Positions 23,151 through 34,140 of a DNA stretch of 64,000 nt are shown here, piece by piece. This DNA comes from Paguma larvata. Its lineage: Eukaryota; Chordata; Mammalia; Carnivora; Viverridae. Location of the stretch: contig CM057823.1 in the NCBI GenBank assembly GCA_030068075.1, positions 13,426,485 through 13,490,484 of the forward strand. Direction: 5' to 3'. Below the pieces are notes generated by a model. It was not told the origin of the DNA. It saw nothing but the letters and a program-made list of their open reading frames with translations, and made no database searches. Both the position numbers and the translations under genes were made by a program. Within the stretch, counting starts at the first letter, position 1; each line of letters opens with the position of its first letter.

Positions 23151-23233
23151 TTGGCAGAGTAGCTTTAACAAGCGAAGGAGAATTTTCAGGTTGTGCTTAA
23201 ATCAAAAGTTGTCCTTTGCCTGCCATAGTTTCT

Positions 23234-23440
23234 TTCTTTCTTTCTTTTTTTAGTGTGTGTTTATGGTTGACAGAGAGAGTGCAGGAAGGAGCAGAGAGAG
23301 AGGAGCAGGGACAGAGGATCCAAAGCAGGCTTGCTGCTGACAGCAGAGAGCCCAATGGAGGACTTGATTCATGAACCTTGAGATCATGGCTTGAGCTGAA
23401 GTTAGATACTTAACTGGCTGAGCCACCCAGAGGCCCCTGG
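23234..23440 (-). mobile_element. Old feliform SINE (CanSINE)
   Basis: Minus-strand copy with a shortened CT/GA region and head ending GAGCCACCCAGAGGCCCC. The 14-bp duplication CTGCCATAGTTTCT at 23220-23233 and 23441-23454 is perfect, although the body has lost most CpGs. Confidence 0.93.
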
Positions 23441-23641
23441 CTGCCATAGTTTCTAATAGCTACTTCTTAATCAACATGGTACCATTTTTTTTAACCATTT
23501 GATAAGATGATTACATTTCTTCCCAAATTTAAGGGTTATTGAATCAGATTAGAGCCATTTCTGTCCCAGGAATATCCAAGATGTTTAACAGTTTGGTTGT
23601 CTTCCTAGTGATTTATTGATCCTGTAAGAAATGTTTTTCTT

Positions 23642-23858
23642 GGGGCGCCTGGGTGGCTCAGTCGGTTGAGCGTCGGACTTCGGCTCAGGTCATGATCTCG
23701 CGGTCCGTGAGTTCGAGCCCCGCGTCGGGTTCTGGGCTGACAGCTCGGAGCCTGGAGCCTGCTTGGGTGTCTGTGTCTCCCTCTCTCTCTGCCCCTCCCC
23801 TACTCATGCTCTGTCTCTCTCTGTCTCAAAAATAAATAAACATTAAAAAAAAAAAAGA
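23642..23858 (+). mobile_element. Young, near-intact feliform SINE (SINEC-type)
   Basis: The best-preserved copy in the window. It starts GGGGCGCCTGGGTGGCTCAG, keeps A-box-like TGGCTCAGTCGG and B-box-like GTTCGAGCCCC, has CpGs at GAGCGTCGG, TTCGG, CTCGCGG and CCCGCGTCGG, and ends in AAAAATAAATAAACATTAAA plus poly(A). A perfect 16-bp duplication, AAGAAATGTTTTTCTT, flanks it at 23626-23641 and 23859-23874. These features fit recent insertion. It encodes no protein and depends on LINE-1 enzymes for movement. Confidence 0.97.
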
Positions 23859-23874
23859 AAGAAATGTTTTTCTT

Positions 23875-24183
23875 AATGCCATCAAGGGGCAGGCCTCATT
23901 TTTGCCTTTCCACGACTTCTTTAAGCCAAGGTTTTGTAGCATGGGAGATTTATGGATTGACTAATATTAGCAAACTTGTATATGTGAGAATATATAATTT
24001 TCCAGTGTGAAGAGTAGTTTTTAGGATTACCAAATTATTTTAACAAAAAGCTAGATACTTTCGATAAAAGACATTGCCAGCCACAAAAATATGTACATGA
24101 TATGGGAAGTTTGTTTGTTACAATATATGTTTTATACAGCTTTTGCCAATTTTATCATTTTCCAAATCTTTCTTTCACTTCTA
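23875..24183. other. Unique AT-rich sequence
   Basis: No repeat, exon or regulatory element identified. Confidence 0.4.
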
Positions 24184-24566
24184 TGATCGTTAGTTTTACA
24201 CATCAACTTGGCTAAACCATGGTACCAAGTTTTTGGTCAAATATAAGTCTAGATGTTACTGTGAGAGTATTTCTTTTAGATATGATTAACATTTAAATCA
24301 ATAGACTTTGAGAAAACTTCCAGTTGAAGAATTTAAGGAGAAAAAGACGGAGACTGCCCAAGGAAGAAGGAATTCTGATCCAGACTACCTTTGGATGAGA
24401 GCTACATCAACCCTTCCCTAGGTCTCCAATTTCCTGGTCTGCCTTGCAGATTTCAGACTTGCCAGACTCATAATCCTATGAGTCAATTCCGTAAAATATA
24501 TTTCTCTATATATACAAACACATTCTATTGGTACTTTTCCTCTGGAGAACCCCAATAGAGCCTACA
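24184..24566 (+). mobile_element. Old solitary ERVL-type LTR (MLT2-like)
   Basis: Ordered landmarks agree with the copy at 57965-58647: TGATCGTTAGTTTTACACAT at the start, AGATATGATTAACATTTAAA, CCTAGGTCTCCAATTTCCTG, a region with CATAATCCTATGAGTCAATT, and TTTTCCTCTGGAGAACCCCA at the end. It is a lone LTR with no viral genes beside it. The family name is from memory of such repeats and is uncertain. Confidence 0.7.
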
Positions 24567-24968
24567 GTCAAGTAAAGAATGTATTAAAGAAACACAAAAT
24601 TCATTTCTTTGTGTCCAAGCAATAAAATTTTGGGTTCAACTGTCCATAAGAGATTATTGATGACACTATAGTTATTTCCATAGTGGTATTTGCCAAGGGA
24701 AATGAAGAAAAAATTTTGTAAACTGTTTTATCAAATTTTGGGTAGTAGATTCATTGTGAAAAAGGTATTTCTATTTCTCAAAAAATGTGTTCTCTCAGGA
24801 CAGGAAAGTCCTATTCAAAAGGAAAATTTGCAAGAAGCTCTTTTCTCCATGCTGACAATATTTGCATTAGAACTACATCAAGACAAGATTTCTAATGATT
24901 AGCTAAAACTCAAAGCCCTAAATTATAGTATAATTTTCAAAAAGAAACCCTATCTCCTAGTATTTGAT
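24567..24968. other. Unique AT-rich sequence
   Basis: A 70-codon plus-strand frame at 24690-24902 has no recognisable domain. Nothing else assignable. Confidence 0.4.
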
Positions 24969-25086
24969 GACTGTGTGTGTATATACACACACACATGGGG
25001 CATATACTATATATATACCTCAGACTGTGTGTGTGTATATATATATATGGCATATACATATATATATATATATATATAGTACCTCA
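24969..25086. repeat. TG/TA microsatellite in two imperfect tandem copies
   Basis: A unit beginning GACTGTGTGTGTATATACAC (24969) and ending ATACCTCA is followed directly by a second unit beginning GACTGTGTGTGTGTATATAT (25023) and ending GTACCTCA. The second copy has a longer TA run (about 25051-25078). Alternating purine-pyrimidine tracts like these can form Z-DNA or cruciforms. Confidence 0.85.
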
Positions 25087-25894
25087 GAAGTAAATCTACT
25101 AAGTACACGAACTCATAAACAGTTTTTCCACAATAGAAAGAAATAGGCAAATAGTGGGTTCTCGAAAAGGGGACTCCACGAGGAGACTGGTAAGAGCCCA
25201 GAATTAGTGATTGTGGTGTGGATGTGTGGTCTATTTGGGCTTCCTTTGGAGCCCTGGCCATCATATCCATTTCGATTAGGATTACTGAGAAGCCACACAT
25301 CACCAACTTGGAGCATAAACGATGTCATTCCCAAGTAGCATCTCACAACAAAACAACAAGAGCTCTAAACTTCCCAGATTAGCAGAAGACCCATCATGTA
25401 ACACCCCATTCTTAGTACTCCCTCCAATGGCATATTCTAGAATTCTTATATTGTGTCCATATCCAAAGCTTAGTACTAATTATTCTCACTTTGTAGCTGG
25501 TACCCAGAACTCTATCTCACCTTTGGAAGGTACTGCTGCCTTAGTGTTAGAAGAGATGTGGCTTGTTCCCTTTCCCCACCGACAGCCATCTCGACCAGTC
25601 TCAGTACTCCTTCTAGATCTATGCGGTCATGTGTGATGGTTGGCCAAGGGTGAACCTCACAATGGTGTGAGCTTCCAGTGTTATGCTTCTTAGGGATGCA
25701 GCTCTCACCTTTCCCACTTACTCAGCTAATTCCTGGAGGGTATAAGCCTGTTTTCATGATGATTTACCATTGAGGACAGACTCAGGTGCTGGGGGCCTTA
25801 AACCCCAGAATCTCCATTACCCCTCACTGCTTGGCCCTCAATATTCATATGCCCTGTCTCCTTTTCCTCCACATGGGGAATTATTTATTTTCCA
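25087..25894. other. Unique sequence
   Basis: A 99-codon minus-strand frame and a 104-codon plus-strand frame lie here, at 25007-25306 and 25322-25636. The first is partly translated microsatellite. Neither shows a recognised domain. Confidence 0.35.
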
Positions 25895-26290
25895 GACAAC
25901 TATTGATGTCTAACTAACAACCACAAAATGTTGGTGACACACAACACCAGCATTTATTTATTTCTCTTAAATCTAGAGATCAACTGTGGTTTGATGGATG
26001 TAAGCTGGCTCTGCTGGGTTTGGCTTCAGGCTCCAGATTGGTTTCAGGCCTGCTCCACACAGCCATCATTCTTTTAGAGTCTGTAAACCACCAGAAGGCT
26101 TGGCCTTCTCATGCAGAAGTACAAGATGCCAGCTCAAGTGGGCAAGCATATTTCCAACTTCCATTGACCACAGAAAGTCACATGATCATGCCCACAGCAA
26201 TGGCAAAGGGAAGTATATTACTCTTATGGGGTGAAGGGTGGGGGGTAAATATTGACTGAACAAAATTCAAACCAGCACCCCAAGTGACTT
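25895..26290 (-). mobile_element. Probable ancient LTR/MER-type repeat, family unresolved
   Basis: Words such as CTAACTAACAACCACAAAAT, CAACACCAGCATTTATTTAT, GGCTCTGCTGGGTTTGGCTT and GACCACAGAAAGTCACATGA recur in this order in an ancient mammalian LTR-like family, antisense. Divergence is high and I cannot name it. Confidence 0.45.
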
Positions 26291-26690
26291 CACACAGTCT
26301 TTTCCTAATTTCTACCTTGATGACTGTTACCTGACAGTGTCTGGCAGTCTGGTAATTTTGAATCCTAAAAGAAAGAGGGGTCTCAGGCTTTCTTCCCAGG
26401 AGTCTGCTCTTCTCCTAAGTACAACCTAAGAGATTACTGTGTCTAACCACTTCTCAGCAAATTCTAAGCTCCTTAATACCAACACCCTTGTTGGTTGTAA
26501 GCTATAAATCACCAACTGCCTACCACACTGATGTTCAGGCCTGGTTCAGCAAAGGTCATGATAAAGGAGTATAGATCAAGAGAGGTGTTGTCTTGATGAT
26601 CCAGTTCTTCCTCTTTATTTGAGCAGAGTCTCAAAATATCCAATTATTTTACCACTTTGCTGCTCACCTACCCAAAGTATATTTTTTATT
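26291..26690. other. Unique sequence
   Basis: No element recognised. Confidence 0.4.
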
Positions 26691-27160
26691 TGTCTGCTGG
26701 CTAATTCATATGGAGTTGAATTAATTATAGAGGAATAAAAATTATGGTAACTTAACCATGTTCATTTTCTGACTATTTACCAGTCATGATGTTTGGAGAG
26801 TTGACCAATGTAAAAGATGATTTTTGAACTGTATAACATTATATTTAATTTCTGTGATTAAGCTAGAGATTAATGAGTACATTTTTATTCCCTGTGGTCA
26901 CCAAGAGTCTATTGCTGATTTAATTTAAATTTGGAAAGATTGAGCAGAGTAGGACATTACTTAGATGCATGACTACAACAATTCATTTGGCTTAGTTAAT
27001 TCTGAAGACTGATATTTGCTGGTAAATAATTAGATCATTTATACCAGTCTGTGGTCTTTGTGTGGTAAATTTGATAAGTAAATCATAATGTCATTAGCCA
27101 GTAAGTTAATCAGGTGTGATACATTACCAAATCCAGTCCTTTATAATTTGGAATGACTTT
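26691..27160. promoter_or_regulatory. AT-rich stretch with many homeodomain-type words (candidate enhancer)
   Basis: Repeat-free DNA dense in TAAT/ATTA cores, for example GAATTAATTATAG near 26718, GCTTAGTTAATTC near 26991 and AAATAATTAGATC near 27024. It also has CAGGTGTGATA and several TGATTTAAT-like words. High AT content alone makes such words common, so function is inference from composition and absence of repeats. Confidence 0.2.
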
Positions 27161-27459
27161 CCCCCATAACTGTGGGTGGAACTACTGAGGAAGGCCAAAA
27201 AGGATTGGGTGGCATGAGGTAGTAGGGAGTGAGAGATAACCCTACCTTGTTTCTTTTCTAACTGCCAAGTCAAGATTCATGAGTACTCAGTTTTTTGGGC
27301 TTTCACCTCCACACAGGGCTGATGGCACACAACACAGGGGTAAAATTATAAACCTGGTGTTAGAGACTGGGATGTTTGTCCTCATGACATGACTTCTTAT
27401 TTCTTTGTTGTAGGTGAATCACATAACCTAATCAATCCTCAATTTTTACCTCTGTGATA
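27161..27459. other. Unique sequence
   Basis: No element recognised before the transposon at 27460. Confidence 0.4.
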
Positions 27460-27700
27460 GAGTAAAACCTTGGTTTGCGAGCATAATTCATTCTGGAAAC
27501 ATGCTTGTAATCTGAAGCACTTGTATGTCAAAGTGAATTTCAAGAACCATTGACTCAGTTGTGATCATGTGACATTTGGCATCGCATACTACTTGTATTG
27601 CAAGACATCGCTCATTTATCAAGTTCAAATTTATTAGAAATGTTTGCTCATCTTATGGAACATTCACAGAACAAGTTACTCACAATCCAAGGTTTTACTG
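27460..27700 (-). mobile_element. Tigger-like miniature DNA transposon (nonautonomous)
   Basis: Terminal inverted repeats AGTAAAACCTTGGTTTGCGA (left) and CACAATCCAAGGTTTTACTG (right), flanked by TA dinucleotides at 27458-27459 and 27701-27702. Length is 241 bp. Its reverse complement matches the left end and right end of 2111-2972, with a junction near TGGTTCTT / GAAATTCACTTTG where the longer copy carries its extra 620 bp. It has no coding content and would have needed a transposase supplied elsewhere. Confidence 0.88.
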
Positions 27701-27702
27701 TA

Positions 27703-29323
27703 TATCAGAAACGAGGGTAATATAGCTGAAAGGTTTTTGGAAAAAGTAAGGTGCTATGCAGGTATTTATTTTTGTCATTCTTGAGATTAACACCCACAGG
27801 AAGTTTTTCTTCAATTACAGTTTTCAAAGGAATGAATGCACTTACTTTATTTTGTTTCTTTTGTATTTGATAGTAACATTAAAATGGGAAACATAAGAAA
27901 TGTATGATAGCATATTAATATCAAAGCATTCCCCTCCGACCTGCCCCCTCACTCCTTGCTCGTTTATGTTAAATATATTTTGGTCATGGCTTATTCTTTC
28001 TTCAGTCTTGGATGACATAATTTAGTTTCTTTGATAACACAAATATTTCATGCGTTCATGGAAGCGGGCCGTGAGTCAGTCCCACCCACACTTTTTCTAT
28101 GTGGATTACTGGAATGGGGCTGGCCTCAGTGCCATGTCACCTACAGTTCATCTGGCCAGAATAAAGCTTTGATGCTGACCAATGACCTCTCCTGAGTTTG
28201 ACAGTTGTATCTTCCTTCCCCGCTCAGCAGTACTTCCCCAGGAGCTGGGTCTCACCTATGCCTTGGTTTTCAAATCTGAGGCTGCGATTAGGCTCCTGCT
28301 TGGTCTGGGACCTGAGTTAGGAACTCCTCTCACTATCCCTTCTCAGAGCCTATCTGTGCACCTGCGAGTTGACCTGTTAAGTACTGTATATGCACTTTTG
28401 CACTCTTCAAAAGGTGTTATTATTAAGGGGTGGTGCTAGGTTTTCTCCTATGAGAGAAATACCTTTGTTAAGGGAAAAAAATTTCTTGATAAATTACTTG
28501 GAATAGAAGATAGAGAGAAATGTCACCAGGAGCCCAAGAAACAAAAGAATGTAGGTAAGTTGGTCTGTGTAAGGTGCTGGTGGGGTTGGTGGGCAAACCC
28601 GTGAAGTTTAGTGCACAGATAACTGCTGGCTGTGAGTGAGTACAGTTTTTCTTACAGAAATCAAGGAAGGACTGAGTTTTACAAACAGAGGCAACACCGC
28701 ATGTATCCTTAAGGCTCTAAGCAGAAATAGATGGCCCCCTCAAACTAGGTACTAGAGAAGAGTTTAAGAAGGGGAATGGACAGGAGTGGAGGGAAATTGA
28801 CACAGGATGGTGGTAGACCCTGGGACTAGCAACAGTGGGGAGTGGTTTTTACCCTAAGGCCTGAAGGGATAAGGGGAAGGAGCAATTCCTAGAACCAGAA
28901 GATTGTAGCTGGAGCTGTAGGTTAGCAACCCCTGCGAGAGAGGTCCCCAAGGAGGAGGGGGAATAACTGCCCTGACCTCATTCTTCTCTTACCCTCTGAT
29001 CTCCTGCTAACCGCTCCCATTGGCCAAACCCTACTGGAAGTCAAAGGACAAGGGAATCCACAGAAGTTGCCCATGCATGTCAGATACCCAGGATAAGGGA
29101 CAGATGGAGGATCAGGGAACATTGATCTGGAGGGCCTGTTAAAGAACGAGTATGCCCAATGGAACAGGGGACCCCTGAAACCTGAGAACCTCTTAGGTCC
29201 TTAGGTTCTCTTAGGTTCATCCCTACAATATTGGGATGGCTTTCATGCTCAACTGGATAGTGTTCAAACCAAAATTATTTAGTTCTAGTGGGGTTGGAAA
29301 ACCCCAGGTGAGCTTGAATTAAT
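27703..29323. other. Unique sequence, no gene recognised
   Basis: About 1.6 kb with short frames only. TAGGTAAGTTGG at 28552 on is a splice-donor-like word (GTAAGT), without an open frame of note before it. Confidence 0.4.
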
Positions 29324-29333
29324 AAAGTGTTAA

Positions 29334-29525
29334 GGGGCGCCTGGGCGACTCAGTTAAGTATTTGACGTCGGCCCATGGTTTGTGGGTTTGAGCCCCATAA
29401 CAGGTTTTGTGCTGACAGCTCAGAGCCTGGAACCTGCTTAGAATTCTGTGTCTCCATTGCTCTCTGTCCTTCCTCTGCTCGTACTCTGTCTCTCAAAAAC
29501 AAACGTTTAAAACATTTTTCAAAAG
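29334..29525 (+). mobile_element. Feliform SINE (CanSINE)
   Basis: Head GGGGCGCCTGGGCGACTCAG with a deletion after it, B-box-like GGGTTTGAGCCCC, GCTGACAGCTCAGAGCCTGG and a short CAAAAACAAACGTTTAAAAC tail. Ten-bp duplication AAAGTGTTAA at 29324-29333 and 29526-29535. Confidence 0.92.
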
Positions 29526-29535
29526 AAAGTGTTAA

Positions 29536-30046
29536 AACTCCAATTTCCCATCTATTGGCTTTGTCTAAAATACCATTTCTTCTTAAAACCCCAGTCCTTG
29601 AGAGTTTTCTTAAGCTGTGGCTGGAGTTTTCTCTACCCATTGGTCTCCATGCTATGTTGGGCCTTCATTAACAGTCAAGCCCGCCTCCCAATACTGATTC
29701 TTAAAAGCAGGTACATCTAGTGTCCTATCCTGGCCCTTAGCCTCTGAACCTTGTTATGGCCGAAAACAGTCAACTGTTCCTGATAGGTCCTAAGATATGA
29801 CCTTCTGGGTCCCTCATCAACTTTCATCATCCTGCCTGCCCCTGGACCGTATCCATATGCATCATCCATATAGATGCCCGTTTTTCTTGTCAGTTCTATA
29901 GCCAGTATTTATATACTAAATAAGTATGCCCTCACCTGTTCTATCCATACCCATCAGAAGTACGGGTAAAACATCTTATCTGGCAGTAACCTTCGGAGGC
30001 ATGCAGGCTTTCCCACACAAGTGGGTTGATTTGGTTGATTTCAGAG
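29536..30046. other. Unique sequence
   Basis: No element recognised. Confidence 0.4.
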
Positions 30047-30061
30047 TTACCATTAATGTTT

Positions 30062-30252
30062 GTTTGTTTATTTATTTTTGAGAGCATGAGCACACACACA
30101 AGCTGGGGAGGAACAGAGAGACAGAGGGAGAGGGAAATCCCAAACTGGCTCCATGTTGTCAGCACAGAGCCGGATGCTTGGCTCAAACTCGTGAACCACA
30201 AGATTATGACCTGAGCTGAAGTCAAACATTTAACTGAGCCACCCAGGTGCCC
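30062..30252 (-). mobile_element. Feliform SINE (CanSINE)
   Basis: Minus-strand copy: GTTTATTTATTTTTGAGAGC tail complement, CTCCATGTTGTCAGCACAGA core and head ending GAGCCACCCAGGTGCCC. Target duplication about TTACCATTAATGTTT (30047-30061) against TGCCATTGATGTTT (30253-30266). Confidence 0.92.
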
Positions 30253-30266
30253 TGCCATTGATGTTT

Positions 30267-30654
30267 TTAAAGAACTCAGACGTGTGTGTTCCATAACCAG
30301 TTTGCTTTGTCGAAACCTAAGAGGAAGTCCTATTTTCATAAGAAATGTGTTGTTTTGAATGAGGATTTAATTGTGATCCAAAGTTCACTCTTTGAGATTA
30401 ATTATTGAAAGTTGCACATTTCCCTCTGCCCACAAAAAACCTGCTCTAATCTTTTTTCTTTCTTTCTTTTTTTTTTTTGCTTCTGTCTGAGCAAACTGAA
30501 TGCTGTTGATTTCACCTTGGCATTGTTGAGCAGAACCACAATGGTATTTTGCTTGAAGCTTGTCTGTTCTGGCATCAGCTTACATAAGCAGAAAAACCTG
30601 TGGTTCAAACACAGTACAAAGGCAAATGGTGGGCACCTGCTTCTACCAGGGATG
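30267..30654. other. Unique sequence with pyrimidine tract
   Basis: CTTTTTTCTTTCTTTCTTTT at about 30450-30478 explains the lysine- or phenylalanine-rich ends of overlapping frames on both strands (101 and 117 codons). No domain recognised. Confidence 0.4.
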
Positions 30655-30835
30655 TGGTGCAAGGTTCCGAAGCTTGGATTTTGGAGTACAAAAGAGCCTG
30701 GCTTCACTACTTCCTGTCTGGGTGGCCAGAGGCAACTCAGCTGTAAGTGGGGGGCTCATATCTAGTTAGCGGGTTTGTTGTGGGGTCTAAATGGTCCAGT
30801 ATATGTGCATGACACATGTAAGTGGCTATAACGCA
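30655..30835 (+). mobile_element. MIR SINE, diverged
   Basis: TGGAGTACAAAAGAGCCTGG, CTTCACTACTTCCTGTCTGG, GCCAGAGGCAACTCAGC and the later GGCTCATATCTAGTTAG, TGTTGTGGGGTCTAAATGG follow the MIR order. Confidence 0.65.
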
Positions 30836-31265
30836 GTGACCGACAACATATATTTGTGTACAAATATATAAAATCTGTTCAAAGGCCCATTAAAATAAGT
30901 TTACTTTCTGCACTATTTCTTAAGGAAGTTCACGCTGTTGGCCAGTCCAGATTTTGGGGAATGAATTTGGAAGCCCCCCATTGTTCATTCCTGCAAATGC
31001 ATGGACTGTTCTCTGTCTCCACTGCACTTCCGTGCCTCCTTGATTCTCCTCAGGAAGTCTCGACAGTCGGAAATGCCCTTTACCGAATCTGTGTGCTTGG
31101 CTGACTCCAACTTTGACCTTCATGATTTAGCTTTCGTATCTCTTTACGGCAGCTTTGGGAAGAACTCAGGGCTACTTCCTTTCCTGGTGACCCCTCCTGT
31201 ACCTCTGCCAGAGCACTTCCCAGTAGTCAAGCACGGGTAAAGGTGCACATTTTCCCTTGCTTACT
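30836..31265. other. Unique sequence
   Basis: No repeat or exon recognised; overlapping short frames on both strands only. Confidence 0.35.
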
Positions 31266-31405
31266 GAGGAGCTGCGACCATACCTGATACGTCTTTGTAT
31301 GCCCAGCGTTTGACCTGTGTCTGACAAAGGGTAGGTGCACAGCAGATGGGTGTTGATTTAATGAGTGAGTGAACAAATATGCAAATGAATGAATGAACAA
31401 TTCTT
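31266..31405 (+). mobile_element. LINE-2/MIR 3'-end type fragment
   Basis: GTCTTTGTATGCCCAGCGTT, AGGGTAGGTGCACAGCAGAT and GTGAACAAATATGCAAATGAATGAATGAAC correspond to the usual string of 'cited size, stock phrase, next position' words at the LINE-2 3' end (in conserved copies TAGTAGGTGCTCAATAAATG before GAATGAATGAAT). Confidence 0.6.
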
Positions 31406-32312
31406 TCCCTGAGGTTAACACGGAATGAAGTCTGATTTGCCAGTAGAAAAGGGAAATGCATAGTTGAAGCAAATCCACATGGATTTTTGGTATCATGAAT
31501 CTAAGTAAGAGAACTATATGGAAGTACATAGAATAATCCCAGCAACCAAAAATACACACAGCAATCATTAGTCATTACACTTTAGGACTAAGTATTATAT
31601 TGTAGAGACTATATTGATTCTCAAGCAGAGAAGGAGGGCACTTCATTTAAATTTGGGAGGAGTTGGAAAAGAAGGATAATCAGATTTTCCCAGGTTCCAG
31701 ACCTAACGTCCCAAATGAGGAATTATTACAAAAATGGGAATAGAGAGGGAAGTGTGAGCCTATAGGATCTTAGACACCGGCTGCCTCCATCCTGGAGGGA
31801 AAAGAAATAATCGTGGAGTGCTCAGTATGTGCTAGGTAATATAAATGCTATCTCATGTGTACAGCCATGTTGTGAGGTACGATGACAACCTCACAGGAGT
31901 CACAGGACTGGATTTCTAAAAATTCAAAGCTCAAGTCTCCTGAGGCCAGTATGGTGCCTCCAGGACATGTGTGGGCCTGCAAGTGTGTGCTGGGGCCAGG
32001 GGGTGACTTCCATCGGATGGCTTCTTTTAGAGACTCAACATCTTCATTAATCAATGAGGAAGACATGGTCTCTTTCCTTTGGTGACTAAGAGCAGCATGA
32101 TGTCTCTTAGCCCTGTAACCATTCCCTGTGCCTCAGTGAAAAGATGGCTCTGGGCGGTGAGGCAGCCCGAGGATGGAAGGTGAGCTGGCTCCAGCCGCTG
32201 TTAGGGGGGCCACATGGAATCCCAGTAAATGGTTCAGTGTATATTATTTCAGAAATTCTCAAACTCTCCAGATCCCTGCAGCCTGCCTTTCTGGCTAATC
32301 TTCTATCCCAAT
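31406..32312. other. Unique sequence with a MIR/L2 trace
   Basis: Around 31810-31890, GTGCTCAGTATGTGCTAGGT and ATCTCATGTGTACAGCCATG resemble antisense MIR or LINE-2. No exon recognised. Confidence 0.4.
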
Positions 32313-32356
32313 ACACACCCACACCCACCCACCCACCCACCCACACACACACACGC
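32313..32356. repeat. (CCCA)n and (CA)n microsatellite
   Basis: ACACCCACACCCACCCACCC passes into CACACACACACACACG. The opposite strand reads as a glycine/valine-rich frame which is an artefact of the repeat. Confidence 0.9.
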
Positions 32357-34009
32357 AGCCCCTGTGTCTGGCTGCTGTAAGTCTGTGAATATCCCTGCAT
32401 CCTATTTAAAATGAATCAGGGCTTATCTCTGCCTTTTGCCTAATCATGAAGCAATTCACTCAGGAGGCACTTTTTGCTCTTGATAGAGAGAGGGAGAGAG
32501 CGGTCTGTGAACTGGCCAAGAAGCTTTCAGGCCATTCAGGAATCAGGTAATGGGATTTTTTTGAAATAGGTCTGCGCAGAGAGAATAGATGTGTTTAGAA
32601 GTTCACTGACGCACCTATGGCGTGAGAACTGGGCAATTAATTTACTTCCTATTTGGATACCCAGCCTATCAACCTTTCCTGCAGCTCATCTATACATTTT
32701 TCTTCAACTAGAATTAATCCATTACTGTGTGTAGGAGGTTTCAGTGTCCCTTGCAAATGCCAAAGCCTGCCTGGCACAGAAACTCCTCTCAAGTCCCTGG
32801 GAGGGATCCTGTCTTGCCTGTGCCCTTGGGTAACTGACAACTGCCTTCTGGACATTTCTCATCTAAATCCCAAGTCAAGAATGGAACTGGCAAAGGAGTA
32901 GATGGGGAGTAGTTACAGTTGTTGGCTCTCTCGGGCCCTGCACCCATGGAGAAGGATTCCTGTAATTGCTAAAGTTCTTGACAACTCTTGTCTTACTCTT
33001 GGGGGCAGTGGAAGCAGCCCAGGGAGACTCCTAAAACTACAAGCCCACTGAGGAAATATAGGCATGTCCCTGAAGGGCCCTCCATGACCCAGCCGCTACC
33101 TGGAAAGCTCCTCATGCTATCTGATGGCCCACCACTTGGGCTCTTCCCCTTGGGCTACTGTCCCACATGGGGCCACACAGGCCGTGCACAAAGAAGCACC
33201 TCTGCAGTTGTGCACCGTGGTGGCCCTGCAGAGGGAACAGTGCTGCTGCCCCAGCTGTGAGGTTGCTGAGAACTACCAGCCAGGATGCACTTCCCCCCTG
33301 CTAGAGCTGTTTCCTGTACCTCTAACCCCCACATGCTTGAGGCCAGGGTGCTACGTGAAGTAGCCTCTTTGTGGTCCTTCCTGCCGAGACCCAGTCCGTA
33401 GGGCCTTATGAAGCAACCAGAATGGAAACTGGAAGCTGACAGTCATGGAAGAATCACAGGTCAAGATCGAGTTACGAGGCCAGTTTGGAAATTTTGTGTC
33501 TGAGGCCCAAGGAAGGGAAGAGAAAGATTAGCTTAAGTTAGGCAATCAGAGTTGGGAACACATGAGGTCAAAGGAAGAGTTAGGATAACTATCGGGTGGA
33601 ACGAAGATCTGTCAACAGAGAAAAAGACGTGTCATTGTAGGCTCTTAACTATATAGTGGTCCTTTTTCATCTTGCCTTGCCCCTCAGGACTTGGACCCAT
33701 AGCTTCTCCATGAGGTTCTGGCAAAAGAAATCAGAATATGCCCCCATATGTCTCTGAGAGCACTTCAACTCTTTTTTGGAAGCACGTCTTTTTAAAGAAG
33801 AATGGTGTGCAGTCTTGGGTGGAATCACAAGTCATGGAGCTGAAAGGTACCACCTTAAAGATCTGAGGTTGGCTATTCCATCTTATTTAACCCATCACCT
33901 AACAGCTCTTATATTGAGCTGCGATCTATCTTGTTACAGCTTCCAACTATTAATGATAGTGCTACCTACCTCTAGGAGCCAGACAAAAGTCTAATGCCTC
34001 TTCTTCCTG
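32357..34009. other. Unique sequence, no gene recognised
   Basis: Short frames up to 90 codons (for example 32988-33260) lack any recognised domain. No CpG island. Confidence 0.4.
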
Positions 34010-34140
34010 GTCAAAAAACAGGTTTTTGAGAATCTATTATATGCTAAGACAAAGAAAGTAAGGCGCAGTCTCTGTCCTCACAGAGCTTACAATCCTGCGG
34101 GAGGAAATTAATATAAAGATAAATTTCTATCATATTAGAA
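34010..34140 (-). mobile_element. LINE-2 fragment, antisense
   Basis: GAGAATCTATTATATGCTAA, CAGTCTCTGTCCTCACAGAG and CTTACAATCCTGCGGGAGGA are the antisense LINE-2 3'-end series (in conserved copies CCTGCCCTCATGGAGCTTAC then a duplication of ATTCTAGTGGGG type). Confidence 0.75.

Noticed and set aside
23642..23720. Possible functional tRNA-Lys gene
   Set aside because: The tRNA-like part is the SINE head: it lacks a proper acceptor stem pairing and is followed by SINE-specific sequence and an A tail.
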